Positions 24,184-36,700 of a DNA stretch of 64,000 nt are shown piece by piece (the stretch's first letter is position 1; the number at the start of each line of letters is the position of its first letter). The position numbers and the translations under genes were made by a program. The stretch comes from Antedon mediterranea (lineage: Eukaryota > Echinodermata > Crinoidea > Comatulida > Antedonidae). The stretch covers positions 19,041,001 to 19,105,000 of the forward strand of contig NC_092673.1 in NCBI RefSeq assembly GCF_964355755.1, read 5' to 3'. The notes under the pieces were generated by a model. That model was not told the DNA's origin. It saw only the letters and a program-made list of their open reading frames with translations, and did not search any database.

Positions 24184-24249
24184 CGCTTAGGCTATTTTAT
24201 GCTCAAAGTAGTCCTGGACTATTTTCCCTTCAAAATAGGCAACATTTTT

Positions 24250-24765
24250 CAGCATCAATACAATTTTCACCATCAATACAATTTTCACCATCAATACAAT
24301 TTTCACCATCAATACAATTTTCACCATCAATACAATTTTCACCATCAATACAATTTTCACCATCAATACAATTTTCACCATCAATACAATTTTCACCATC
24401 AGTACAATTTTCACCATCAGTACAATTTTCACCATCAATACAATTTTCACCATCAATACAATTTTCACCATCAATACAATTTTCACCATCAATACAATTT
24501 TCACCATCAATACAATTTTCACCATCAATACAATTTTCACCATCAATACAATTTTCACCATCAATACAATTTTCACCATCAGTACAATTTTCACCATCAA
24601 TACAATTTTCACCATCAATACAATTTTTATTATCAATACAATTTTCACCATCAATACAATTTTCACCATCAATACGATTTTCACCATCAGTACAATTTTC
24701 ACCATTAATACAATTTTCACCATCAATACGATTTTCACCATCAGTACAATTTTCATTATCTGTGC
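24250..24765. repeat. 18 bp minisatellite, about 28 copies
   Basis: Unit CAATTTTCACCATCAATA with T/C and A/G variants. It is open on both strands because the unit is a multiple of three; this is not a gene. The mirror array at 57318-57985 is longer (about 37 units). Confidence 0.95.
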
Positions 24766-25099
24766 CATTTTATTGATGCAATTTTCATCATGATGATGAT
24801 TAGGTTTAAAAAAGGTGGTAAAAAACCCTTTTTTTGAACCAGAGGCTTCCATTGGTACACCATAGAGACAAAGAATCTAATATTAAATAACCAGGCCATT
24901 TTCTTGGGTGTTTATATTGTTAAGTTTTAATAAATTGCAGTTGATAAAGAGGTTGTTAACAATAACTAGATATGAATATCAATCAATATGTTACTACAAA
25001 ATAGAAAAAAAAATCATTAGAAGAATGTTGTAAACATTTAAAAATAAATCACAATTGACAATTTAATAATTATCATTGTCAAATTGACCTTATAATATA

Positions 25100-25960
25100 C
25101 TAGCAATTTTACCCGCGCCCCAGGGCGGGTTTCAAACTTAGTTTAAAGCCTTCTCAGTACATAACACCCGACTCCAGTATCTCCCTATACTCACCAACCC
25201 CCACCCCTCTTCAATAACTCTTTTTTTTTTTAAATAAATTCTTCCCCCAACAAATTCAATTCAACTTTAGCTTCAAAATGAGAGGGGTATACATAGCTAT
25301 GATATGCCTATGGTTTAAGTACGTTGTAAACTCTGTAAATGAATAGGTGTCATATTGGCTGATAATTAAAATATCTAATTTTGGTATTGTGTCCCCCCAG
25401 CCTTCTTTCTCCTTTAGCCATCCCAGCCACAATTAACTAACTTTAACTCTACCCCAGGACAGTTCAAATGTAGTAACTTTTCCTAGTACAATTCCAATCA
25501 TTATACTTCATTACGCCAGTATTTCGGCTCCCCCTCCTCCCTCCTCCCCTCCTCCTTCCCAACACACCCCAGATACTGGGTGATGTGTTTAGACGGTTCC
25601 AGTACTAATAATGTTAGCCATCACTCCAACCCATAATCCCTCAGTGGCAGTTTTCAAATGTAGTTTAAAATGTTCCCAGTACAGTTTCAGTCATGGTGAT
25701 AGGCCTACATCCCCACCCCAAACTCCCAGCCCCTTCCCAGTGATAATTAAAATACTTTAACAATTTCCTACCACAATTCTGGTCAATTTTATAGCCTACC
25801 ACCCTTACCCTAAGCAAAATCCCCACTATCCCCTGAACCCCAACTCTCACATCCTATCTCCCCACCCCCTCTCCCACTAAATCCCCGGACTTTTTGAAAT
25901 GTAGTTTAAAACCTTCCCGGTACAATTGCGATCATTTTGATACCCCTGCATATGTATGGT
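25100..25960. repeat. C-rich degenerate tandem block
   Basis: Four diverged units each contain a version of TTCAAATGTAGTTTAAA, then CCCAGTACAATT and AATCATT, separated by C-rich tracts. The first unit opens with TAGCAATTTTACCCGCGCCC. It is mirrored at 55980-56820, where the right copy has a long G run near 56515. Confidence 0.6.
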
Positions 25961-26950
25961 TACATGCAGAAACAGAAATTTGTATAATGAACAAACATCG
26001 AAAGTATTTTCACATTTAATTTTTCCTTTTCTCTTCATGTCAAGCAATTTCTGTTATTTTCTTCATCATGTCTGTCTAATGAGTGAGTTCTCTCCTTTCA
26101 ATTAGTTTGGTATGTCAACTTCAGATATTTGGGTAGTCTACAGGTAGGTTCTAGAATGTGTTTTGACATAATTTTAGTAAAAAGATAAATATATTGCCAC
26201 ATATGGTGTTTCATACATATGCTAATTTATCGATTATCGAAAAAAAACACAGTGGTCTCCAAAAAAAATTGAAACGCTATCCGGTGGACTAACATAAAAA
26301 AGAGAATATTAACTACAGACTTGGGGCAAGTCGTCTAATATTTGGGCAACTAATCTTTGTTATATGGATGATTTTACCAATGTACAGAAACAATTTTATT
26401 GCATTAAATATTTTTTCTTTAGTTTAAAATGTATGTCAGTATAGTGATTCATTTGTTCATGTTTGAAAGAGTTGGTGTCAGTTTATTTCAAAATGGTAGC
26501 ATAACTCAATGTCGATGACCTATTACAATATAGTATACTCTCCCTCCCCTGAAATTGACACTTAACAAGTATATATAACTTTACTTATTTGATTTAACTT
26601 TACAATCAATTGTGTTAATAATTAATGCATTTTAAGTTAAAGGCCAAAACTCAAATAGCGAAAGCTGATTTGTTTTGGTCTTTTTTGTCATAATTGTTAA
26701 TGAAGTTTTTATATTATATTATGAGAGTGACAAATAAAGTATTTACACAAATATATATATTTTGGTATTATGTGTACAATATATATAAAAAAAGATATTC
26801 TAAGTTTAAACACTCTAGTCGCTAGCATTACAAAGAATATATAATTTCTTTTTAAAGAATTGTAGGTTAAAAAAAATGTCCTAAATAGGATAGTTTTTGC
26901 AGTTTAATTTAAGCATGACAGATTTGCCCCTGTATACTGAAATCCATTAA

Positions 26951-27187
26951 AGATATATCGTCACCTGGAAAATATATATATATTTTTCTTGAATATCATA
27001 TGCAATTTTAATGTCATAATAGTTATTCACTTTGACCAAAAATTGGAGCGAAAATAAAATTTTTTACCTGAAAATAATGCAAAAAATAATCAAATTATCA
27101 GACAATGGGTTGAAACTGCAGAATTCCCTATTCAAAGTTTGATTTTATTAATCTTCATTTTTCATGTTTTTGGGGGACAATATATCC
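26951..27187. mobile_element. Degenerate TTAA-type MITE at the inner end of the left arm
   Basis: It starts AGATATATCGTCACC directly after TTAA (26947-26950) and ends near GGGGGACAATATATCC. Inside, ATAATAGTTATTCACTTTGA and CCAAAAATT match the MITE at 9369-9916. No TTAA remains on the right side, so that end is truncated or mutated. Confidence 0.6.
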
Positions 27188-28313
27188 AGTACCCTGTGGA
27201 CCCCTGTTGAATAAATTTGAACCTGGTGAACTTAAGAACAACAATAATTAATGTTTAAATTTAAGCAACAACAAAATAAATAAATTGACTGATGATTGAC
27301 AGTTTGGATGTATTTTTCATTGTCATGATAATAAAACAATTTAAAATAAAAAAGTAAACAAAATGTTTTTATTGTTCATGTGGATTGTTATTTTTTGTTT
27401 AATTTTGCATAAAGCATGCACACTACTCACAGATAGTGTATCTTAGTTTCATTATGCAAATTACGATTTTGTAGGTTAGATATTCATAATTAGGTGATAC
27501 ATTTGATATAAGGGCACTCTCCATACTAATGGGGAATTTAGGTGTAAGTTTCATTTTTGATTGGTTCAGAAATGGTAATGGTAACATGCATAGTGAACAG
27601 GCTTGTTGTGGTTTTTGTTTATTATATATAATTTAAATTTATATAAATTATTTAATAATTAAGTTAATATAAATATCAGGATAAGGATAAAACTGGTCAA
27701 CAATTGTGGACAAATATTTGACTGTCACCTATCACCATCCTCAGCATAAATTCTATATCCTATGGTGACATCCAGAAGAGGATTAGTTGAAATCGGAATT
27801 AGAATGCTGTGAGAGTATCACTGAAATATTCATTAAAAAAATGTCATGTTGTTTACAACTAACACATAAGAATAATCATTTGTGAATTTAAATACTTGGT
27901 AATATCATGAAGGAAATAAAAAAGATTACATTATTTTTTCCTCCATGATAGTACACAGTGTCTTGCTTTTGTGTGTACACTCTTTTATTGACTTAACCAA
28001 CTTGACTGTTGTTAAAGTGTTAACATGTTCTTTACAAAAGGACGTTCTTTGTTAATATAAGTATGCAAGACCATGGATTAAAGAATAGAAGGATATGCAT
28101 CGACGTGAGATCAAGGGTTCCTTGACTCTCGCCGACAGACCGCGGACCGCCCACAATGTTACGGTTTAATTAACCGCATGGTAACAACGAAACGGTCGCG
28201 TGCCTAATACTGTATTGTTTACTGCACATGTGCAACGACATTTAACCTTGTTGTTGACTGCGCTTCTTTCGCACGTTCTTTGTTGCCCTGTATGTATTCA
28301 TACATATTTGAAC
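27188..28313. other. AT-rich spacer with a repeat relic
   Basis: No gene is seen. A block at about 27400-27545 (TTCATTATGCAAATTACGAT, ATAATTAGGTGATACATTT) has a diverged relative at about 32200-32350. Confidence 0.5.
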
Positions 28314-28321
28314 AGTATAAT

Positions 28322-28508
28322 CAGTGGCGTAATGGCTATGTGCGCTCACTGGCTAAATCGAAGCTTGGGGCCCATGAGCAGTGCCCAGAGGAACAGGCAT
28401 AGAATATGTCGAAAATGCTAAAAACGTCCTAGGCCTCAATCTTTGAAACTTGGAGGGCCACTTAGGTTTCCTAAACAAGTGGTTTCAGGCCTCTGCCTCA
28501 CGCCACTG
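28322..28508. mobile_element. 187 bp hAT-type MITE
   Basis: Terminal inverted repeats CAGTGGCGT and ACGCCACTG are flanked by the 8 bp direct repeat AGTATAAT (28314-28321, 28509-28516). CAGTGGCG ends and 8 bp duplications are typical of hAT elements. Confidence 0.85.
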
Positions 28509-28748
28509 AGTATAATGTTTATTGAAAACAGTTATTAAATTACATTGTATGTTATTGTGAAGACCCTAGTGTAGGCCTACTTCATCAATATACCAGATAA
28601 AAACAATACTATATTGTTATTGGCTTAGAATTGTAGATGCTATAATTGTAATTAGTATAGGTTTCTGCCGCGATTGATCTACGCTAATGTTTTTATGACA
28701 TTAAAGTAGCATTTTATGACCTGTAGTAGCCCTACATCTGAGACAATA

Positions 28749-29316
28749 ATACCCCTTTCACACCAAAACTCCGGAGTGTCTCCGGAGACACCCCGGGGTT
28801 TATGACCATTCAAAACGTCGAGAAACTCCGGAGATACCCCTTTCACACCAACCTAGCAACACCGGGGTTTATAAAATAAAATTGTAAATGTCGCCCTCTA
28901 TTTTGTTTGTTTACATAGCGACGATCATTAGAATCATTTTAATTAATAATATTTTAAATTTAATAATTACTTTCAAAAGTCTCAGAAGTAATATAATGTT
29001 TTATTGATACTACTTATTATTTTTGAACCCGCTATATATGTTGTACAAATATTTAAAGTATTTTGAAATAAAACTAAAGCAATGAGTGATCGTGTGAGGA
29101 TGACCTTTTGACCCGAAACACTCCGGAGTTTGATGTTGGTACCTTTCACACCAAAACACCGGGGTGTCCCCGCAGTTCGCTCTCCGGAGAATGTTCAGCT
29201 GTTCAACCCCGCAGTTTTAAAATACCGGAGTTGCTTGATTTTACCTTTCACACCAAACAGCGGGGCGTCAACTCCGGGGTGTCTCCGGAGTTTTGCTTTT
29301 GGTGTGAAAGGGGTAT
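28749..29316. mobile_element. MITE with ATACCCCTTTCACACCAAAA ends (568 bp)
   Basis: Terminal repeats ATACCCCTTTCACACC and GGTGTGAAAGGGGTAT enclose CG-rich subterminal blocks with repeated CTCCGGAG and CCGGGGT words on both sides of an AT-rich core. No clear target duplication was found. Confidence 0.75.
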
Positions 29317-29329
29317 AACTATTTATTTG

Positions 29330-31745
29330 TTGGTATTGTACTACCTTACTAATAGACTAAAACGCACTGCTTCCCCAGGGCTGTTAGTCAGGGTATTTGT
29401 GTGGGGTATTGTATTACCTTACTTTATGATCCATTTATTAATAGACTAAAATGCACTGCTTCTCCAGGGCTGTTAGTCAGGGTATTTGTGTGGGGTATTG
29501 TACTACCTTACTTTATGATCCATTTATTAATAGACTAAAATGCACTGCTTCCCCAGGGCTGTTAATCAGGGTATGTGTGTGGGGTATTGTACTGCCTTAC
29601 TTTATGATCCATTTATTAATAGACTAAAATGTACTGCTTCTCCAGGGCTGTTAGTCAGGGTATTTGTGTGGGGTATTGTACTACCTTACTTTATGATCCA
29701 TTTATTAATAGACTAAAATGCACTGCTTCTCCAGGGCTGTTAGTCAGGGTATTTGTGTGGGGTATTGTACTGTACTACCTTACTTTATGATCCATTTATT
29801 AATAGACTAAAATGCACTGCTTCCCCAGGGCTGTTAGTCAGGGTATTTGTGTGGGGTATTGTACTACCTTAATTACTTTATGATCCATTTATTAATAGAC
29901 TAAAATGCACTGCTTCCCCAGGGCTGTTAGTCAGGGTATTTGTGTGGGGTATTGTACTACCTTACTTTATGATCCATTTATTAATAGACTAAAATGCACT
30001 GCTTCCCCAGGGCTGTTAGTCAGGGTATTTGTGTGGGGTATTGTACTACCTTACTTTATGATCCATTTATTACTAGAGTAAAATGCACTGCTTCCCCAGG
30101 GCTGTTAGTCAGGGTATTTGTGTGGGGTATTGTACTACCTTACTTTATGATCCATTTATTAATAGACTAAAATGCACTGCTTCCCCAGGGCTGTTAGTCA
30201 GGGTATTTGTGTGTGGTATTGTACTACCTTACTTTATGATCCATTTATTAATAGACTAAAATGCACTGCTTCCCCAGGGCTGTTAGTCAAGGGTATTTGT
30301 GTGGGGTATTGTACTACCTTACTTTATGATCCATTTATTAATAGACTAAAATGCACTGCTTCCCCAGGGCTGTTAGTCAGGGTATTTGTGTGAGGTATTG
30401 TACTAGGGCCTACCTTACTTTAGGATCCATTTATTACTAGACTAAAATGCACTGCTTCCACAGGGCTGTTAGTCAGGGTATTTGTGTGGGGTATTGTACT
30501 ACCTTACTTTATGATCCATTTATTAATAGACTAAAATGCACTGCTTCCCCAGGGCTGTTAGTCAGGGTATTTGTGTGAGGTATTGTACTACCTTACTTTA
30601 TGATCCATTTATTACTAGACTAAAATACACTGCTTCCCCAGGGCTGTTAGTCAGGGTATTTGTGTGGGTATTGTACTACCTTACTTTATGATCCATTTAT
30701 TAATAGACTAAATGCACTGCTTCCCCAGGGCTGTTAGTCAGGGTAATTGTGTGGGGTATTGTACTACCTTACTTTATGATCCATTTATTAATAGACTAAA
30801 ATGCACTGCTTCCCCAGGGCTGTTAGTCAGGGTATTTGTGTGGGGTATTGTACTACCTTACTTTATGATCCATTTATTAATAGACTAAAATGCACTGCTT
30901 CCCCAGGGCTGTTAGTCAGGGTATTTGTGTGGGGTATTGTACTACCTTACTTTATGATCCATTTATTAATAGACTATAATGCACTGCTTCCCCAGGGCTG
31001 TTAGTCAGGGTATTTGTGTGGGTATTGTACTACCTTACTTTATGATCCATTTATTAATAGACTAAAATGCACTGCTTCCCCAGGGCTGTTAGTCAGGGTA
31101 TTTGTGTGGGGTATTGTACTACCTTACTTTATGATCCATTTATTAATAGACTAAAATGCACTGCTTCCCCAGGGCTGTTAGTCAGGGTATTTGTGTGGGT
31201 ATTGTACTACCTTACTTTATGATCCATTTATTAATAGACTATAATGCACTACTTCCCCAGGGCTGTTAGTCAAGGGTATTTGTGTGGGTATTGTACTACC
31301 TTACTTTATGATCCATTTATTAATAGACTATAATGCACTGCTTCCCCAGGGCTGTTAGTCAAGGGTATTTGTGTGGGTATTGTACTACCTTACTTTATGA
31401 TCCATTTATTAATAGACTAAAATGCACTGCTTCCACAGGGCTGTTAGTCAGGGTATTTGTGTGGGGTATTGTACTACCTTACTTTATGATCCATTTATTA
31501 ATAGACTAAAATGCACTGCTTCCCCAGGGCTGTTAGTCAGGGTATTTGTGTGGGGTATTGTACTACCTTAATTACTTTATGATCCATTTATTAATAGACT
31601 AAAATGCACTGCTTCCCCAGGGCTGTTAGTCAGGGTATTTGTGTGGGGTATTGTACTACCTTACTTTATGATCCATTTATTAATAGACTAAAATGCACTG
31701 CTGCCCCAGGGCTGTTAGTCAGGGTATTTGTGTGGGGTATAATAC
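29330..31745. repeat. Tandem array of about 89-90 bp units, about 27 copies
   Basis: Units contain AATAGACTAAAATGCACTGC, CCCCAGGGCTGTTAGTCAGG and GGGGTATTGTACTACCTTAC with few differences over 2.4 kb. The open frames in it are translations of the unit. Confidence 0.95.
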
Positions 31746-32494
31746 GGTAGTTTAGTTCTGTAGTCTATAATGCTTTATATTTCACATGACAGAAGATTGT
31801 AAAAATCTGTTGAATCAGTAAGTTTGTCTAACCTGCATAACATAATACCACACTCATGTTGGGGGAAATACACCAGGAGTAGATCCAGGATTTAGAGGGG
31901 AGGGCTAATAATAGACTCTGGAAAGAAGCCTAGGCCCTATGGTTGTAATCAAAATTTTAAATGTCCTCTTTCGCCATGCTTTTATAAAGTCTCCCACCAT
32001 TTAATTTTTATGATTTCAGACCTCCACATACTAAAATGGCGGTGAAAAATAACACTTTTGGTTTTTAATAATAAATGAACAATAAATGATATCATTATTG
32101 AATAAACAATTGTTTATCTCATAATAAATATATTTAATTCAAAATAAAGTTCTGTTCTTATTGTAATATCCATTTTTTTTATCCATAATTGTTATTTTAA
32201 AATATTTTGTATAAAGCTGGTAGACTGCTCACAATAAAATACAGACAGTAGTTTTTGTTTCATTATGCAAAATATGATTTTTTTTAAATTAATAATTTAT
32301 AATTAGGTGATACATTTAATATCTATAGATTCTAGTGCATTCTCCATACAAATACCAATTTCTGATAAATAAAATGAATGTGATGTGAAGTAGGATTGGC
32401 TTTCCCATGGATATCTTTTTTCCTTCTTGATATACAGTACCTGAGTACCAATAATTAACCAGTATATAGGCCAATAAATAATATTATCAATAAT
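31746..32494. other. Spacer without gene
   Basis: AT-rich, with a fragment GGAGTAGATCCAGGATTTAG near 31877 that looks like an old repeat, and the relic at about 32200-32350 shared with 27.4 kb. Confidence 0.5.
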
Positions 32495-32502
32495 ATTATC
32501 AC

Positions 32503-33583
32503 AGGGTGTCACGAAACCTCAGACCACGAAAGCTCAGACCCCCTAAGACCTAAGATCACGAAAGCTAAGACCCAACACCTAAGATTACAAATACTAAGAT
32601 ATACTACAGCTTAAAAACAATACTTGTTTATCCATACATAATTTTAAACACAGTAGGTTTCATTTATTACCATAAATATAATTTAATACTACCGCAAAAC
32701 ATAGATAAACTCACATTATTTTCGCCCGTTGAGTAAATGTATATTTTTTCTTTACAACAAACAAACTTGACGGGTTGTTTGTTGGTATATATTTACTCCA
32801 TTGTGTTGGTTCAGAGGATGTTTTTCTTACGCACCTGCCTTTCTTGTATTTTGACTCCAAATTTGTTGACTAACTTTATCCTGAACACCACACTTTAAAA
32901 TTAGGACTTATAAGTACTTTCAGAAGGAGAAACACATAATAACAAATAAATAAATCCTTTAAATTGATGATTTTACAGATGTGTTTCTTTGTATACTGTA
33001 ATGTAACTCCTCGAGCTCCCATGCTCAATGTTTTTGTTTCTATGGAGCGCCAAAAGAGCAACAATAATAGTACAAGTATAAAAACAGAAAGAAAACGAAA
33101 CAAAAAAACTTATCATGATTTTTAAATTAAAATTTATTTGCCAGTATTTATTTCTTCGTACTTGCATGATTATACTATTATCATTACAATTTTAATTTTA
33201 CATTGTTCCATCCACACTGTAGATGGACTCCACAGAGTTTTCAGCCCTCTATATAATTTTTGCTCTTTTGACGTTCCATAGAAACAAAAACATTGAACAT
33301 GGCCCATGGGGTAGGCCTACTGTACTGTAGGCTAGTCATTTTGTGTGCGAGAAAAACGTCTGTAAAATCATCAATTTAAAAATGTATTTTTTACTTTTTA
33401 TGTGATTCTTTTTCATGAAAGTGCCAATTCTAAGGTGTGGTATTCAGAATAAATGTTAGGAGTTAAAATACAAGGCAGGTGCGAAAGATAAATATTTGTA
33501 ATCTTAGGTGTTGGGTCTTAGCTTTCGTGATCTTAGGTCTTAGGGGGTCTGAGCTTTCGTGGTCTGAGGTTTCGTGACACCCT
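32503..33583. mobile_element. 1.08 kb foldback element with 8 bp target duplication
   Basis: Terminal repeats of about 85-100 bp begin AGGGTGTCACGAAACCTCAG and end with the complement. ATTATCAC flanks both sides (32495-32502, 33584-33591). The interior is also inverted (the TTTTTGTTTCTATGGA block faces its complement near 33280), so the whole element can fold. No coding capacity. The 8 bp duplication fits hAT or similar superfamilies. Confidence 0.85.
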
Positions 33584-34139
33584 ATTATCACAACATAAAA
33601 TGGCATAGTACCCAGCTAGCAATTTGACATTGGCCCGACGTCGGCAAGCGTCGGCAGACGTTGACAAAGTCGCGGGCAAATTGCCGACGTTATTACAACG
33701 TTATTACAACGTGTACTATAAGTCGTGAATTTAATGGTTGTTAACCTAACGTCCTGCCGACGTCGTATTTACGTTGAAAAATTGACAAAAAAATGTGCCT
33801 TGCGATTACATAAATCCAACGTCAGTTTGACGTCGTTATCATTGGTTGGCACAACGTCTGCAAACGTCAACATATTAAAGTAATTATGACACGTCGCATC
33901 AACGTTGGCAAAACGTTGTAAAGAGTTGTCAACAATCAAACGTCGTCACAACGTTGACAATTTGCCAATATATGACAACTTATCAAGTCGGCAAATTATT
34001 GTTGGTTTAACGTCGCCATTAGTCGTTGGTTCACCGTTAGCGAATGTCGACACACTAAAGTCATTTTCCTCACGTTGCACCGACATCGGCTAATGGTTGT
34101 AAAATTTATGTAGGCATTTTAACGTCTACCCAACGTTTG

Positions 34140-36700
34140 AAATTGGATACAAGACTTTAAGCATTTGGGTTGTTCATTTATGTCGATTCAACGTCAAATA
34201 AAAGTTGTTAAGCCAACGTCAGCAATTGTCAACAACATTACATTGACTTGTTCCACGTCATACAGACGTTGGCTTATAGTTGTATACGTTAAGTCGGATA
34301 TCAAACGTCGTGCCAACGCTTGAAATTGACGCAAAATACTATCATTTATGGTCACTATTCTAGCGTCAGTTTAACGTCAAATAAAAGTTGTTAAGCCAAC
34401 GTCAGCAATTGTCAAAAATATTACATTGACTTGTTCCACGTCATGCAGACGTTGGCTAATAGTTGTATACGTTAAGTCTGATATCAAACGTCGTGCCAAC
34501 GCTTGAAATTGACGCAAAATACTATCATTTATGGTCACTATTCTAGCGTCAGTTTAACGTCAAATAAAAGTTGTTAAGCCAACGTCAGCAATTGTCAAAA
34601 ATATTACATTGACTTGTTCCACGTCATACAGACGTTGGCTTATAGTTGTATACGTTAAGTCTGATATCAAACGTCATACCAACGCTTGAAATTGACGCAA
34701 AATACAATCATTTATGGTCACTATTCTAGCGTCAGTTTAACGTCAAATAAAAGTTGTTAAGCCAACGTCAGCAATTGTCAACAACATTACATTGACTTGT
34801 TCCACGTCATGCAGACGTTGGCTAAACGTTGTATACGTTAAGTCTGATATCAAACGTCGTGCCAACGCTTGAAATTGACGCAAAATACTAGCATTTATGG
34901 TCACTATTCTAGCGTCAGTTTAACGTCAAATAAAAGTTGTTAAGCCAACGTCAGCAATTGTCAACAACATTACATTGACTTGTTCCACGTCATACAGACG
35001 TTGGCTAATAGTTGTATACGTTAAGTCTGATATCAAACGTCGTGCCAACGCTTGAAATTGACGCAAAATACAATCATTTATGGTCACTATTCTAGCGTCA
35101 GTTTAACGTCAAATAAAAGTTGTTAAGCCAACGTCAGCAATTGTCAACAACATTACATTGACTTGTTCCACGTCATGCAGACGTTGGCTAAAAGTTGTAT
35201 ACGTTAAGTCTGATATCAAACGTCGTGCCAACGCTTGAAATTGACGCAAAATACTAGCATTTATGGTCACTATTCTAGCGTCAGTTTAACGTCAAATAAA
35301 AGTTGTTAAGCCAACGTCAGCAATTGTCAACAACATTACATTGACTTGTTCCACGTCATACAGACGTTGGCTAATAGTTGTATACGTTAAGTCTGATATC
35401 AAACGTCTTGCCAACGCTTGAAATTGACGCAAAATACAATCATTTATGGTCACTATTCTAGCGTCAGTTTAACGTCAAATAAAAGTTGTTAAGCCAACGT
35501 CAGCAATTGTCAACAACATTACATTGACTTGTTCCACGTCATGCAGACGTTGGCTAATAGTTGTATACGTTAAGTCTGATATCAAACGTCGTGCCAACGC
35601 TTGAAATTGACGCAAAATACTAGCATTTATGGTCACTATTCTAGCGTCAGTTTAACGTCAAATAAAAGTTGTTAAGCCAACGTCAGCAATTGTCAAAAAT
35701 ATTACATTGACTTGTTCCACGTCATGCAGACGTTGGCTAATAGTTGTATACGTTAAGTCTGATATCAAACGTCATACCAACGCTTGAAATTGACGCAAAA
35801 TACAATCATTTATGGTCACTATTCTAGCGTCAGTTTAACGTCAAATAAAAGTTGTTAAGCCAACGTCAGCAATTGTCAACAACATTACATTGACTTGTTC
35901 CACGTCATACAGACGTTGGCTAATAGTTGTATACGTTAAGTCTGATATCAAACGTCGTGCCAACGCTTGAAATTGACGCAAAATACAATCATTTATGGTC
36001 TATTCTAGCGTCAGTTTAACGTCAAATAAAAGTTGTTAAGCCAACGTCAGCAATTGTCAACAACATTACATTGACTTGTTCCACGTCATGCAGACGTTGG
36101 CTAATAGTTGTATACGTTAAGTCTGATATCAAACGTCGTGCCAACGCTTGAAATTGACGCAAAATACTAGCATTTATGGTCACTATTCTAGCGTCAGTTT
36201 AACGTCAAATGAAAGTTGTTAAGCCAACGTCAGCAATTGTCAAAAATATTACATTGACTTGTTCCACGTCATGCAGACGTTGGCTAATAGTTGTATACGT
36301 TAAGTCTGATATCAAACGTCATACCAACGCTTGAAATTGACGCAAAATACAATCATTTATGGTCACTATTCTAGCGTCAGTTTAACGTCAAATAAAAGTT
36401 GTTAAGCCAACGTCAGCAATTGTCAACAACATTACATTGACTTGTTCCACGTCATGCAGACGTTGGCTTATAGTTGTATACGTTAAGTCTGATATCAAAC
36501 GTCGTGCCAACGCTTGAAATTGATGCAAAATACAATCATTTATGGTCACTATTCTAGCGTCAGTTTAACGTCAAATAAAAGTTTGTTAAGCCAACGTCAG
36601 CAATTGTCAACGACATTACATTGACTTGTTTCACATTGACTTTATAGTAACAATTGTATTACTGGTTAAGTCGGATTTTAAACGTCGTACCAACGCTTAA
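34140..36700. repeat. 183 bp satellite array, about 13 copies
   Basis: The word TGAAATTGACGCAAAA recurs at 34321, 34504, 34687, 34870, 35053 and so on, a constant 183 bp step apart from one 2 bp deletion near 36000. Units contain many ACGTTG/AACGTC words. Variant words (ACTAGC or ACAATC after AAAAT; CATACAG or CATGCAG) alternate over several copies. Before the array (33630-34140) the same words occur without a clear unit. Confidence 0.95.

Larger units (their letters stand above)
17594..26950. repeat. Giant inverted repeat, left arm
   Basis: Block by block this arm is the reverse complement of 54993-64000. Examples are GATTCTGGGTTTAAAATTGC at 17594 against the last bases of the window, the 966 bp foldback (23218-24183 against 58231-59244), the 18 bp minisatellite, the C-rich block at 25.1-25.96 kb, and the inner end CTGAAATCCATTAA (26937-26950) against TTAATGGATTTCAG at 54993. 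Left-only and right-only indels exist. No gene with coding support is seen in it. Identity was not computed. Confidence 0.9.

Noticed and set aside
24130-24852. Long open frames on both strands (HHQYNF and VKIVLM repeats), also at 57200-58072
   Set aside because: Translations of an 18 bp minisatellite, whose period keeps all frames open; no splice sites, start context or non-repeat domain.
29108-31004. Open frames in the 28.7-31.7 kb block
   Set aside because: The first lies in a MITE and the rest are translations of the 89-90 bp tandem unit.
34140-36700. CRISPR-like regular repeats
   Set aside because: Contiguous 183 bp units without unique spacers, in a eukaryotic context.
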